Positions 10,323 through 20,989 of a stretch of 64,000 bases of DNA are shown one piece after another. Origin of the DNA: Berberis thunbergii. Taxonomy: Eukaryota > Streptophyta > Magnoliopsida > Ranunculales > Berberidaceae. Position 1 is the first letter of the stretch. The number at the start of each line of letters is the position of its first letter. The DNA lies in assembly GCA_003290165.1 (NCBI GenBank), contig QNQO01005784.1, positions 1 through 64,000 of the forward strand. The letters run 5' to 3'. The position numbers and the translations under genes are program-made. The notes below the pieces were generated by a model. It worked only from the letters and a program-made list of their open reading frames with translations, was not told the DNA's origin and did not search any database.

Positions 10323-11849
10323 GTCAACTCTGAGAATATTTATTCCTCAATTGAACCCCCATTAAATCAAACCTTTTGCAGGGAAAACAAATAGTTAAGT
10401 TAAGATTTTTAGTGAATCAAACATATTGCAAAGTACCCAAAAAAATCAATGGAGTTGAAGAAGAAAACTTTAACAAAGTAAAAAACATAAATCATAAATA
10501 TAGGGATAAATCAAAAAAAATTCCCAAACAATAAATGAAGGAGTGGGTTGATGGATTGACTTTAAAATATGGCATAATTGTCTAATGCATGCATTTGCTT
10601 AAAGCCTTAAACTGATGAGTGATTCTAATTGTTAAGTGGGAACAAACCATGTGCGCGCAGTTGCTGCCTAGAATACTTACATGCAAAAACTTCTCCATTG
10701 TCCTATCCACTGGTAAAAGGGCAAGGTATTCAATTGCACATACAAAAACTTCTCCATACTCCCTTCTTCCTAAGGTTTCACATTGGTTCAACATGAGGCA
10801 TATAAAAAAGGAGATGTCAAACACAGTTTAAAGCATAGAAACATAAGCTCAACATAAGGCATAAGAAAAGTGAGATGTCAAACACATTTTAAATCATATA
10901 AACAATTGCAATTATGGTACAGTAGAAACTCAAATAATTAAATCTAGTACTCAAACATGGCGCGCAGAAGTGCTAGAGTACAATTGCACTAGCAGATTGA
11001 TGCTTGGTAGTCATTGTTATCTAAATATATCAAAGATATAAGCACTAAACAAGAAGGTTATGACACTAAAAAGTGAATACCTGACATAAGTGGTAGAGAA
11101 ATACTGAAAGCATGTCAGGTGTTGAAGCACACTTTGGATGATGATTCACATGGAAAGTTTTGTATGTGCAGAGAAAACCTAACCTGAAATACAAAACACA
11201 GATCATTCCTTATCAATTTTAACATCTAAATAACTTATAGACAATAGTGAAGTTTCTTCACTGATGACAAAACCAAACAATAACAATCCGATTTTTATCA
11301 AGCAAAAAAACCAATTTAAACTTTCTCCCTAATCGATTGAGATTCAAAGTAAAACCTTCAATGGGGGTGTAAAACCAGGCTTCATCATCAACAATCTTCT
11401 TCAGGAGCGGAGAAATTGATCCATTAGGGGAAAATTGATCCATTCGGAGAAATCTTCTTCTTCTCCTCTTCAGAAATCGAGCTGGAGAAAAGAAGAAAGT
11501 GAGTTCTAGGGTTTGTTTTGCTGAAAGATGAAAAAAAATAAGAAGAAGAGATCAACAAAGAGATCTAAAGAATAAGGAAATCTAAAGAATAAGGAGATCT
11601 AAAGAAGAAGAAGGAGATCTTACCTTCTCTTCTTCTTCTATCATCCTCTCCTTCTTTTGTCCTTCTTCTTCCCTGCTTCGAGAGTTTGAGAGTTTGTTTC
11701 GTCCCTGCTTCTTCTTCTATCGTCCTCTCCTTCTTTCGTCCTTCTTCTTCCCTTGTGAGAATCTAGTTTTCATCAATTTTTTTTTCCAAAACGCGAAAAT
11801 GCTCCCTCCAAAGCGCGAAACCATTTTGGCCAAAGTGCGAAAGTTAAAA
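10323..11849. other. CACTA 1 interior, unassigned; possible exon remnants
   Basis: On the minus strand, 10800-10681 gives 'CETLGRREYGEVFVCAIEYL' and ends at a GT donor (GTAAG), and 11190-11090 may be another exon, but I cannot assign either. Bases 11440-11770 are rich in CTTCTT/GAAGAA tracts, like a 5' UTR. No function is claimed. Confidence 0.4.
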
Positions 11850-12066
11850 AAAATTTAGCTACAGTTTCAAACCGTTGGCAGTTATAGCCACGGTTTAAAA
11901 CCGCAGCAACCCTTTTGGTGTAGTGTTTTTTTGCCATGATTTTATTTTTTAGCCATGGTTTCAAACCGTTGGCCGTTATAGCCATGGTTTTTAGCCATGG
12001 CAAATAAACCAACAACTTAGAGCCGTGGCCACCTCCCTGTAGCTAAACAAGCCTTTTGGTGTAGTG
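11850..12066. repeat. Right subterminal repeats and duplicated terminus of CACTA 1
   Basis: Inverted 'agccacggtttaaaaccg'-type motifs precede the end. The terminal string 'ccttttggtgtagtg' appears twice, at 11911-11925 and at the true end 12052-12066, 141 bases apart. Confidence 0.8.
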
Positions 12067-12780
12067 GTAGTACGGATTTCCTACCAAGGGAGATGCCTTG
12101 GTGTTACATCATACCACTTTTGCCATTGTGAGCTCGAATCCTCTTGCTAACCGATAGTTGATCGAAGTGTTAGTCGATGTGCGATGTCTCCGGGTGTGAT
12201 AGTTCTCGGTCACACCTGTCATCGCATATGGGAAAGTGGTATATCTTGATAGCATTATGAGACCGTAACTGTGTCGCTGCTTGTGACCATCCTCATTTGC
12301 CTTTTTCTAAGCCCTTTGAAGAGGTTGGATAGACGCCGAGATGTCTATTGAGGAAATCAACAGCTCGTTGTGATGTTTACAATGCTGTAGTGTGAGACTT
12401 TTCTGGACTGATTTGACGGAGCAATCTGACTGCTTAGCCTTGCAATCTTTTCTGGCCCTTCGTCTTTATCTTTGGAAGGTTTTGAGGTCTCCCATTCTCT
12501 TATCTTGCAGATTACTCGTATTGGAGGGTTTGCAAGTTTTCATCGGAGTCTGTCCGTTGCAGAATTGTCTAAGCAAGTCTTTTACTTCAGTTTGCACTGT
12601 ATTCAGACACTCAATCTTTTGTATCTGTCTCAGGGTGTCCGTAATATGTAGCCTTTTGTATCTGCCTCAAGGTGCTTGTTGTTACATCTTTTCGATAATA
12701 AATAGAGTTTGTTTTTCATAGTTCTTCCTTTATTTCTTGAATGATTGTGAATCACATAAGATTTGTAGGAACTAAAACTC
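12067..12780 (+). other. Conserved retroelement spacer, right part (copy A), with poly(A)-like signal
   Basis: Continuation of the spacer broken by CACTA 1. It matches 19900-20640 and 54290-56140, including the tail with 'gcttgttgttacatctttt', an 'aataaatagag' motif near 12700 and 'tttatttcttgaatgattg'. The tail looks like a plus-strand 3' end that meets the minus-strand gag-pro region head to head. The frame 12392-12721 has no known domain. Confidence 0.5.
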
Positions 12781-13079
12781 AATATTGACTATGGAAATGG
12801 AAACAAACAACTTAAAGCAAACTAATTGTTGACGGAGAGAAACTGATCCTAGCCTTGAAGTGAATTCAGGTTGCTCTCGCGGATCGTTTAGCGAACTGCC
12901 AAGACGTTACATAGCTCACTGGTAACCTTGCAGTGGGGCTGATCTCCGTGCCGACAAAATTTTGGGGGGATGTGTTCCCGTATGCCATTGCCTTTACTAC
13001 TCGCTGGGTAAAAGAGTTGATTGCTCCTATACCGTTTGAAAATGATGTCTCTTCCGTCTTTTGGCCATGCGTTAGGTCA

Positions 13080-13600
13080 GGTTGGTCTGCATGATGTAGC
13101 TGAATCTAGAAGCATTCAATCTGTTTCAGTGTGGCATAGTGGCAGCCTCATGCGTAGGTTGGTCCCCACGTATTGTTTCTTCACAGTGGTTAGCAGTATA
13201 CTTAACACACTGGTGAAGGGTGAAGACCTTTGCTACCATCTAGTAGAGCCATGGTCTTCCCAGGATGAGATTGTAGGATGATGGTGCATCTACCACCATG
13301 AAGTCCATAAATAGGACCTTCCTGAGCTGTGGTTCACCTGCTGCCGTAGCTAATATTATCTTTCCAATGGGGAAGCATTTTTTTACGTTGAATCCAATCA
13401 GCGGGTGTTCTGAAAACACGTCAGGTTTTCCTCCTTGAGGTCCATGCTGCAAAACACGTTGTAAAATAGAACATTAAGTGAACTTCCTGTATCAACCAGA
13501 ACTCTCTTTACTTCCCACCTTGCTATGGAGACCGAGATGACTAAGGTGTCGTTATGCGGCCCTCGGACTCCTTCGAGGTCCTTGTCCATAAAGGTCAAAG
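13080..13600 (-). pseudogene. Ty3/gypsy aspartic protease and start of PR-RT linker, copy A
   Basis: On the minus strand, 13598-13400 encodes 'DTLVISVSIARWEVKRVLVD' then TGSS, the retropepsin active site (D-T-G-S-S). Bases 13452-13240 encode 'PIGKIILATAAGEPQLRKVL' and 'DAPSSYNLILGRPWLY', the second half of plant gypsy proteases. Further down (to about 13080) the usual linker 'TLHQCVKYT...IRGDQP' is recognisable. The expected reverse transcriptase does not follow. Frameshifts, including one near 13400-13450, make it a pseudogene. The protein would process Gag and Pol in virus-like particles. Confidence 0.87.
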
Positions 13601-16600
13601 AAGGAATAAGGCTCTAAATCCTTGAGTGGCAGATGTTCATGTTCTCATCTGTTGATTGTGTCCGCATATCTAGTAGTATTCGCTTGCGGGACCTCTGTGA
13701 CTGGTCTTCATTTGGTCCGACTCCATAAAGGACTTATATTATCCCTAGAGTCTCATTTTCTATTTCTTTAATTGACACCCCCTTGTCCTTTGTTTGCCCC
13801 ATTGGCTTCTCGAACTGCAGGAACTCTTTCAGTTTGCCCTTGCAAATCCAATACTCAACCTCGTACCTCAAAGTCTTATAGTCATTAGTGTTGTGACCAC
13901 TTTCTTTGTGTTACGCACAATACTTGCCATTGTTCGCGCTTGGCAGGCTCTCCGCGTGTTTTTAGGGGTAACTTCAGTTCTTTCCAGTTTTTCATTGATT
14001 TAAGTACGTTCGACAGGTTAGCATTTAGGGGAGTCACTGCTCTGGATCCAACGTAGTTGAACGATTTCTCCGGCCTGAATAGACAAGGGTCTGGCCTGTT
14101 GTCACCGTGCTTGTTCTTGCTTCATTCCTCATTCGAGGTTCTTTTTCCCCCCTTCTTGTCTCTGGGCGCCGAGGGCCTCCTGTCCCCTTCGGTTTCCCTC
14201 TTGAGGTCCTTGACTCTTCTAGGATGATGTGTTCATGGACGCTCTTGGGAGCTCCACCATGTCCAGAGAGGCTCCAGGGTGAGATCTTCGTAGAGTTTTC
14301 CTTCTTTGAGGCCCGCAGTGAAGGCTGTCACGTTTTTATCGTCATTGCACTCATCTATGATGGTCAACTCATTGTTGAAACGCGTGACATATTCTAGGAG
14401 TGTCTCACCACACCTCTGCTGTTGCAGGTTTAACCAACCTAAACAAACAGGCTAATTTGACCCACTTGTAATAACCACAAGTGCACGGTGTTTAACTGGT
14501 AGACAACGGCAAGTACAGGTCGATCCCACGAGGAAGGTGGATTAAATTAAATTTAATAATTTACCTAAACTAATTTGGAGAAAAATGGGGTTACAGTGTT
14601 TTTACAACTAAACTAAAAATAATTTAAAAATAAGAAAAATAAAATAAAAGGAAAAGATGGATGAAATGGATTTTGTGAGGTTTGGACTCACCGATGAATT
14701 AGAAAATATATTTAAATCTAAATTACTGAAATTATAAACGAGAAAATTGAGGGATGAGGATCCCTTGCTTGCACCGAAGATGTGATCATTAAAATCCAAC
14801 TCCAATCATATCAAGATTTTGTCAAACATGAACAATTTATCTCAAGCAAATAAACTCTTACCAAACATTAAGTGTCTTTTTTGGGCACACTTAATCAAAG
14901 TTCAAGCTCAATATTTGTTAGCACATGCTTTGAATATTGATAAAATGTGAATCTAGCTGCCAAACATATCAAGTTTTAATCGAACATGAAAGGTGAAAGC
15001 AATTTATCAAAGTTCTGAAATAAAATTGTTAATTAACAATTAAGCATTTAAGTCAGTAAAATAAATTATACAACCCTTTTGGTTTGTCGCAGCAGATCAG
15101 CAGATTGCAAACAGCGCCAGGTCCAGTGGGGTAGTACATCAGATTTCCAGGATGTTAATAACGTCAAGCCATGCCCATCCAGGGTTCTCTGCACCCAGTA
15201 GCGCTCCTCCCTCTTATGTGGTCGTACACGGTTGAAAGGTGGGGTGCAGATAACACCCCAACCTTTTCTCTTTAATTTGAACAGAGAGAGGCAGGAAACC
15301 TCCAGTTGAAGCAGGAGCGATGTTGGAGGGCAATTGAGCGTGCGGCAGGACGTTGGATGGCGGAGGGGAAGACGGTGGGACTGTCCAGCGTGTGTGGTGT
15401 TGCACCGGACGGCTGCTGCATGCTGTCCGGTTGCAGTTAAGGGTGGTTGCGTGTTGTCTATCCGGCTGTGTGTGCTGTGTCCGGCTATGCGTAAGGTGTG
15501 GATGGTGATGACTCCGACTTGTTTCCAGGTGGCGGAGAGAGTGAGGGCCAGGCGGTAGTAGTTTGGTGGTGTTTGATGGAGAGGAGGAGAAAGAAGAAAG
15601 AGAGGTGGGTAGGTGGTGATGTTGGCTGTCTGGCGTGATGGAACAGGGAGAAATGGTCTGGACAGAGAGGGAGTGAAAGATAGTTGGTGATGAGATGGGT
15701 GTGATGAAAATCACTTTCTGAAGGAAAGAGGATTTGTTTTTGGCTATTGAGGCTTGATTCCCTTCTCCTCCTTCCCTTTTCACATTCATTTTCTATTGTA
15801 TTTATAGATAATGAGCAAAATGAATAGAGATGAGATAAAGGGATGATTCATGGAGTGAATCAAGGTAAAATCAAATCTGAATATGGGATAAATGGGAGAA
15901 TATTTTTTGGGTTTGAGTTTATGGGTTATGGGCGCCTTAGGCTATTTTCACCTCCACTTCCTCTGAAGTCACAGTCTGAGATTTGTTCATTGCATTTTTC
16001 TCTAATTTCTTCATTACAGCTCCACATTCTACAAAAACACAAAAATTTAATAATTAATCTAAAATAAGATAAAAATAAGGATTAACAAAAATATAATAAG
16101 AGGTAATAATGTTATAATTATGTGATTATCATCTGCCTCAAGGAGAGTATGTAGTACGGGTCTTTTTGGAAGTGTTGGCATTTGATGAAACGGGTCAGGA
16201 ATTCCTTCGCTAGCATTTTAAAGGAGTCGATGGACTTTGGCGAAGGCTGTGGAACCACGTCAAAGCGGAGATTTTCGGACTAGTGGGAAAGGTCCTACAC
16301 ATCACGAATTCATATCCTTATTTAAGGGCCATTACGTGCTGGTAATGGCGCATGTGGTCGAAGGGATCGGTGGCTCCGCCGTAGGAGTCGAGCTTCAAAG
16401 GAGTGAACTTCCTCAATAGGGTCTCGTTCATGATTTGGTCCACAAAGGACAATACGAAAAGGTGATACAGTATGTCCGGGTCATGCGCCCTTCTACGGAG
16501 GGGGTTCCCAAGGTCGAGCCACACAATCTCCTTTAGTCCAATAGGAACTGGCGGGTGCTTGGCTTTCCTGCCCAAGGTCGGTGCTGCTCCTGGTCTCTAT

Positions 16601-16829
16601 TGGCGGGTGGTTGATTCTATCGCGTGAGAGCCTTCACCGCTTTGGCGATCCGCTGTATTTGGGATGCCAGCATATTGACTCTGGGATCTGTTGTTGCTGT
16701 CGTTGGTACGGGAGCGTGAGTTGGTTGCATGAGCAAGATAGGAGATGCTAAAGGAGGCAATATAGGAATGGTCAGAACGTTTGATTTGTCCCTTGATTCT
16801 CCGTTGTTATGTGACCTGGTGGTCACCAT
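13601..16829 (-). pseudogene. Ty3/gypsy gag, copy A (split by solo LTR)
   Basis: The start is at 16829 ('MVTTRSHNNGESRDKSNVLT'), the same initial MVTTRSHNNGE as copy D. Bases 16575-16318 encode 'MNETLLRKFTPLKLDSYGGA' and 'TDPFDHMRHYQHVMALK', the typical Retrotrans_gag entry. The rest of the capsid domain, interrupted by the LTR at 14420-16131, continues through 14419-14100, and the zinc-knuckle region lies about 13790-13930. Stops and shifts are frequent. Gag would form the particle and bind RNA. Confidence 0.82.
14420..16131 (-). mobile_element. Solo LTR (1.7 kb) inserted in gag copy A
   Basis: Begins TGTTGCAGG and ends GATTATCA (TG...CA on either strand). It is flanked by the 5-bp duplication TCTGC (14415-14419 and 16132-16136). 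Removing it and one TCTGC restores the gag sequence seen in copies B and D. The minus strand has a good TATA box, 'ctataaatacaatag', near 15793-15808, about 325 bases from the minus-strand left end. No internal coding region is present. The long frame 15214-15789 has no domain and is probably chance. The lineage is not assigned. Confidence 0.82.
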
Positions 16830-16884
16830 TTCTCTGTGTTTTGAAGGGAGACGACGCTTAGTGTAAAGTTACGAGCTACGTCGA

Positions 16885-16903
16885 CCCCACAGACGATGCA
16901 AAC
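16885..16903 (-). other. Primer-binding-site region, copy A (mutated)
   Basis: Directly inside the LTR edge. The minus-strand equivalent in copy D is 'TTTGGCGCCATCCGTGGGG'; here the core is changed ('gacgatgca'). Confidence 0.55.
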
Positions 16904-17590
16904 TGTTGCAGTCATTTTTCGCTCCCTGCTCCGATCTTGTTCTTGCTAACCTGTTGACCTGCACAAGTAGCACACGTGAGCCATGGACCACCGTTGTAGT
17001 GGTCGATGGCACTCCAATGCTAAAGTCAGACAGGGTTCTGAAGAAAGTGTAATGTTGTAAAAGGGAATTTGTAGCGTACCTTAGCTTACCAACCTCACGT
17101 CTTATTTATAGTGCAAGGAGTCCTGGTTTAACCAGGCCATCACAGGCGTAGATTAGGGAGGAGTTTTCGTGGAAATCCTTTTCTAATTAGGAGTCGTGCT
17201 GTAGGATGAAGGTTCCATATTAGCTCTGCGCTCCTAGATACACGGGAGATAGTTCCCAATCCAAGAACATTTTGTTGAAGGGAGCTTCCCTGTGTGGAAG
17301 ATACTCTGGTGTTTGCTTCCTAGTTGGGAGCAAAGAGCAGCTGTAGTTGCTCGTCATAAATAGATCCTCGAGATACTTGTCTAAGGAAGGCTTACGGGTA
17401 TTGAGGGCAGTTGTGAGACATGTGGGCCTAGCGCGTTGTGAGAGTCCAAGTCTACTTGGTGGGCTGAAGTCAAGTGAGCTTAGAACCGCTTGGGTCTGTT
17501 CAGTGTTAGGCTGATGTTGGGGCTCGTATTCTTCGAGATTATCACGACATGTGTACGGCTCAAGGGTGTGACCATTTTTATGTATCATCA
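16904..17590 (-). mobile_element. LTR A (5' LTR of element A)
   Basis: 687 bp from TGTTGCAG (TGATGCAG in other copies) to GTGTATCATCA. It aligns with LTRs at 23164, 24200, 39303, 42220 and 56664. The minus-strand TATA is at 17110-17101. Its outer edge (17590) abuts a fragment of another aORF. Confidence 0.87.
17101..17110 (-). promoter_or_regulatory. LTR TATA box (TATAAATAAG, minus)
   Basis: The minus-strand TATAAATAAG context is conserved in the LTRs at 23376-23367, 24406-24397, 39502-39493 and, with a change, 42417-42407. It lies about 480 bases downstream of the LTR 5' edge and about 200 bases upstream of its 3' edge. This sets the transcription direction of gag-pro. Confidence 0.75.
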
Positions 17591-17740
17591 ATGTTAATGA
17601 AGGAAGAGCATCCGGAATGAGACCTTGCATATTATTGGAAAATGTCTAACACGGACTACGGAGTGGTCTCTGCATCATCAGAAGAAGAGGGCGATCCGGA
17701 TCATGATGCTCAGATTGAGGCGCGTGTACGAACGCAACTT
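17591..17740 (+). pseudogene. aORF copy B, C-terminal remnant
   Basis: Immediately after LTR A the plus strand gives 'MKEEHPE*DLAYYWKMSNTD' and an acidic SSEEEGD stretch. This corresponds to the C-terminal motif (MKEEHPEWD..YKKMSYV..ASSDEE) of copies A, C and D. The upstream part is absent, consistent with element A having inserted into aORF B. Confidence 0.75.
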
Positions 17741-18239
17741 ATACTCACTCCCCTATTAAGCTTAGTTCTACCGCATCCGTTCCCTCTCCTGATGAGGAGT
17801 AGACTTTGTACCCTTGCACTTTTTTGTTTAAACTTTTAATGAAAACAAGTTTATTTTGAGTACACCTTGCACCTGCATTATGTATGGTTTCCCTATCACG
17901 TGAATGATTCTGACTTGTTATTCTGTGAGGTCTTAGAGTCATTATCACTCGGCTACATCCAATAGTGGGTGTTCTGAGGATGGTTTTTTAGTGGGTTACA
18001 CTACCCAGGCCATAGCTCATCCACTAGGTAAACCAATGGCGACTTAAGTTGCATATCTGATTGTTGGTTGAAGTTGCTGGCATGAGTGACATATGGTAGC
18101 TGAGCACATGCGTTGTCATTGAGCTAGAACACTTGTCACGAGTCATGTTTCGTAAGCTTGGGCTGACATTCCATGTAGCGCTCGTCCGCCTGTCAGTGAG
18201 TTGATTTTTAGGTCGGCTTGAGTGGCCATTGCTGATAAT
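17741..18239 (+). other. aORF copy B 3' tail
   Basis: Non-coding continuation, homologous to 1461-1974, with the same T-rich 'aatgaaaacaagtttatttt' and the terminal 'gaatgtcagcctgtgtgagc' string. Confidence 0.5.
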
Positions 18240-19000
18240 AGAATGTCAGCCTGTGTGAGCGTGAAAATGTTATTTGAGCTGCAATTTATTTCGGTGACCG
18301 CTGTCTTGAAAAAGAGTGGTGGTCGTATGGCAAGCCATTGACATTAGTCGGGGCTAACTAGGCTCCCACCTTCCGAACCATCTATACCTGCACGAAGCGG
18401 ATTACAGGTTTGGGATGTGAGAATTCGGCGATCATGGTCAGTTGAAGAGCGATAATCCTATGGCGGGCAGTTGGCATCAGTTCAGGACTAACTAGGCTCC
18501 CACTTTCCAAACCATCTACACCCGCGCGGAGCAAGCTACAAGTTTGGAACGAAGGGATTCGGCGACCATGGTCTATAGAAGAGTTGTGGTCCTGTGGCAA
18601 GCCGTCGGCATCAGTTCAGGAGTGACTAGGCTCACATTCCAAATCATCTACACCCGTGCGCATCGAACTACAAATTTAAAAGTTTTCAGCGACCATGGTC
18701 TGTACAAGAGTAGTGGTCCCATGACAACTGTTGAAATCAGTTTGAGACTGACTAGGCTCCCACCTTCCAAACCATCTACACCCGTGTGGAGGAAGCTACG
18801 AGTTTGGGGGTTCGTTCAACAACCATGGTCTATAGAAGAGTAGTGTTCCCATGGCGAAGCGTCGACATCAGTTGAAACTGACTAGGCTCCCACATTCCAA
18901 ACCATCTACACCCATGCGCAGTGGGCTACTGGTCTGGGCTTTGACCAGAAGCTGTCGTTGTTAATCGTCATTGGCTAGGCTTACCTGGTCAGGTTCAATG
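18240..19000. repeat. Tandem repeat array, copy B (~130-bp period)
   Basis: Units are marked by 'actaggctcccacctt' near 18351, 18486, 18619, 18748 and 18876. Each unit contains 'ggcgaccatggtctatagaa' or a close form and 'accatctacaccc'. Homologous to the arrays of copies A, C and D. Confidence 0.87.
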
Positions 19001-20640
19001 ACCATTGCATGCAAAAGGGGCAACGGTCCCTGGCAAGTCATCGTCATCAGACGTAAGAGCAATGATTAGACTCCCACTTCCTTAACCATCGACATCCGCG
19101 CAAGGTGGACTAAGCGTTGGGATGAACCAGAAGCTGTCATCATCAACCAAAACTGACTAAGCTTGCTTGGTTAGGTGGGGTTTTCGCCTGTTACAGGCGT
19201 GTGAGCCTATATTCGTAGGCGGAGTGCATCAAGTAGACGAGTTTCCTTTTGAAGAGACTTGAGTACCTTAAATTTGCTAATGATATGCAGGTGTGATCCG
19301 TGTGTCAAAAGCGACTAGGGTTTCTAATGATCGTGTCATGCACGTGGTAGAATACCACTTAAATAGTGTGCTGAGCCCATGGACCCGTAGAAGAAAAGCT
19401 AGGGTTTCTCGTAGGATCAAGATGCTACGTGTACAATGTAGATTGCATGGTGACACGCGTATGGCGTAGATCACGAGACGATTGAGTATCGGTTACTCCC
19501 CCCATTAGCGAGGTTGTGTGCAACATCATTAATTAGATGAACATGGTCCTGCGCAATTTCCTTGGGAACCGTCATCTCCTTGTTTCCAATACAGTATTCA
19601 ATGCTGACAGTCAATGTTGAAGCGATTTTTTGGTGGACCACTATGTCTATAAAATGGTGTTTCATCATCATTGTAGGCATTATCTTGCACAGAGTGCATC
19701 TCCTCAGATGCTCTTACTCAAAGAACATGCTTTGGGCTTTCCAAAGACTGAAGGGAGATCTCCAATGCTGGAGTCTTCAAATGTTCTAACATTTTCACAG
19801 ATGAGTCATGATAAGACTTGTTGTTATGCGTGGTCACCTGTTCTGGGTGAGCACCCAATTGGTTCGCTGAGACCTTGTAGTTTCTTCTCGTATTCATAGA
19901 AAAAGCACAAACTTCCTCTCAAGGGATAAATCTGTCGTTTATGTGTTGGTGCCCAATCGGTGCTACGAATCGCCTAGTTTCAGAAATAATACCAGCAGCC
20001 AACCTTGGAGCGGTTTCCTCCCTCTTCTCTCTGTTAGCCCCATCATGCCGCACTGTATTGGATTTTGGGATCGCGGGATAGAGTAAAGTTGGACATGGCC
20101 TGTCGGAGTGGGCCATTGACTCCTATATGCCCCTCTCATCCCTTTTGCGAAAGGGTGTACTCGATCTACTTCAACCTGATACTTGTCCCAAGTTCGTCTA
20201 ATTGAGCGGATCGAGCGTGTGAGTTGGTCGTAGCTTTGGCTAGTGTTTCACGGGGCCCTCAGTTGCTGATTTTGTACCACCTCATGCCATATTTGAGGGG
20301 TGTGTCCGTAGAGGCATTGAATTGGAATGGTTATTTCATCCTGCTCTTAGTCATGGAAAATCTTATTCGGAGAAGTCGTGGAATCTACTCTGAGTCTAAC
20401 CTGGGAACCTTTGTTATCGCTTCCAAGTCTTCTTCTGGAATCGTGTTGTTTAAGCGAGTCTTTATCGTATGTTGCATCCGATTCAGATGCTTGTAGTTTG
20501 TAGTTTTTTGTACCCGCCTCTGGGCGATCGTTGTTACATTTTTCAAGTGATCAATATATAAAGTGTGTTTGTGTTATTCTCTTTTATTTCTTGAATGATT
20601 GCAAATCACATAAGCTCTTAAGAATTAAAACTCTACATTA
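19001..20640 (+). other. Conserved retroelement spacer, copy B (uninterrupted)
   Basis: The fullest copy of the spacer between array and gag-pro. It contains a plus-strand TATA-like 'ctataaaatgg' near 19648 and, 900 bases later, a 3'-end-like segment (20490-20600: T-rich, 'caatatataaagtgtg'). Short frames inside (19562-19899, 20224-20496) show no domain. Whether it is a transcription unit is unknown. Confidence 0.5.
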
Positions 20641-20989
20641 ACTATAGAAAGGAAACTAAACAACTGAATAGACTGACTGTTGGCGGAGAGAGGTCGACCC
20701 GGTCCTGAAGTGAATTCACTTGGCCCTTCCTGGATCGTTAGTACCTTCGCCGAACTGCCAAGCTTCTCTGACTCTGTTGAGGTTACTAAAAAGTAAACCT
20801 TACGTGGGAGTTTTCTCTTGTGCCCACTGATTGTCAGGGGGTTGTGCTCGCGCCAGCAATGACAGCTCCGTTTTGTTAGGTTGAAGAGTAAATTGCTCAT
20901 GTGATGCTTGAATGTTCCCCGCTTCTAAGTTGTGCCACCGTTGTTGGGATTTTGTCTCCGTGTGAGTGGAGTGGCTTTTCCACAGTTAC

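Larger units (their letters stand above)
3580..12066. mobile_element. CACTA element 1 (8.5 kb, non-autonomous, gene-capturing)
   Basis: The left terminus 'ctctaaaccaaaaat' is a decayed CACTACACCAAAAAT (13 of 15), and the right terminus is the inverse 'ccttttggtgtagtg'. Perfect 3-bp duplications GTA flank it (3577-3579 and 12067-12069). Both ends carry clusters of the inverted motif 'ccacggttttaagccgtgg'. An uninterrupted relative of the target ('agaagaagtacggactc') lies at 32871-32887 in copy C, confirming the insertion point. No transposase is visible. The interior carries at least five host gene pieces and a plastid rRNA piece; all the gene pieces are in minus orientation. Confidence 0.88.

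Noticed and set aside
15214..15789. 191-codon minus-strand frame, Ser/His/Thr-rich
   Set aside because: Lies wholly inside the solo LTR at 14420-16131, with its start just downstream of the LTR TATA box; no domain.
18240..19000. Regularly spaced repeats as possible CRISPR array
   Set aside because: Period about 130 bp with the whole unit repeated and no unique spacers; plant retroelement context.
20625..20900. Minus-strand frame downstream of protease B as a possible start of reverse transcriptase
   Set aside because: No RT motifs are visible, and the corresponding segments in A and E do not keep an open frame.
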